Shown here: positions 63,716-64,000 of the stretch, one piece after another | Position numbering within the stretch: the stretch's first letter is position 1 | Layout: each line of letters begins with the position of its first letter | Assembly: GCA_025345505.1 (NCBI GenBank) | Contig: JANVCC010000022.1 | Coordinates: 33,553,741 to 33,617,740 of the forward strand | Direction: 5' to 3' | Source: Todiramphus chloris collaris | Lineage: Eukaryota > Chordata > Aves > Coraciiformes > Alcedinidae | Length of the DNA: 64,000 nucleotides | The notes under the pieces: model-generated | What the model saw: only the letters and a program-made list of their open reading frames with translations | Database searches by the model: none | What the model was told of the DNA's origin: nothing | Position numbers and translations under genes: made by a program

Positions 63716-64000
63716 GTATGTATATCAAGCAGGAGCATCCTGCAGAAGGCTAAAGCCCTGAAAGGAGGGCAGTTGCATTTTAAGCATATGGCATGTAACA
63801 AGAGCAAGTGCTAATTTTGTGGTATTTTAAGGTTCTTCTGGTATTCATGTTATACACCCTATTTTCAAGGTTTTATAAGCTGGTTATAAGAATTTTGCTG
63901 AGGGTGAAACTTGATGCACAAGATCTCTGGAGTAAATTTTTGCAACGGGTTCAGTCATTTAGATTGATGACCAGTGTGTTTAGAAAGTCCTTAATTCACT

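Overview
The window is a piece of a bird nuclear chromosome. It carries three 5'-truncated CR1 LINE copies, two of which end in the ATTCTGTGA-type 3' repeat typical of avian CR1, and two LTR-like segments resembling avian endogenous retroviruses. It is AT-rich overall with one sharp CpG island near 32 kb. There is no sign of prokaryotic gene organisation. The exact species cannot be told from what is visible.

The only gene I can support is CCDC93 on the + strand. I traced 18 coding exons by translation and splice signals. They run from an ATG at 32364 inside the CpG island to a donor at 63716, and together give 493 codons plus one base of the next. The 3' exons lie beyond the right edge. All introns are GT-AG and every exon joins its neighbour in frame. 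The protein is a subunit of the CCC (COMMD/CCDC22/CCDC93) complex, which works with retriever and WASH in endosomal recycling. The visible part covers the N-terminal NN-CH-type (calponin-homology-like) domain and much of the coiled coil that pairs with CCDC22.

Layout: 152-1010 CR1 on the minus strand; 1033-1636 a solo LTR resembling ERVL on the plus strand; 4921-5596 CR1 on the plus strand; 5.6-31.9 kb a gene-free stretch with ancient MIR-like SINE remnants and several blocks that look like conserved noncoding sequence, the strongest at 16.7-17.85 kb; 31.93-32.99 kb the CpG island, promoter and exon 1 of CCDC93; 33.6-64 kb exons 2-18 and introns. Intron 7 holds a CR1 with an apparent 8-bp target duplication, and intron 16 holds an antisense LTR fragment with CCAAT, TATA and polyadenylation signals in the expected order.

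I found no convincing undescribed gene system. The points most worth a second look are the candidate regulatory blocks upstream of CCDC93, the antisense LTR promoter in intron 16, a tandem splice acceptor at exon 12, and a linker in the coiled coil that seems shorter than in the human protein (comparison from memory).
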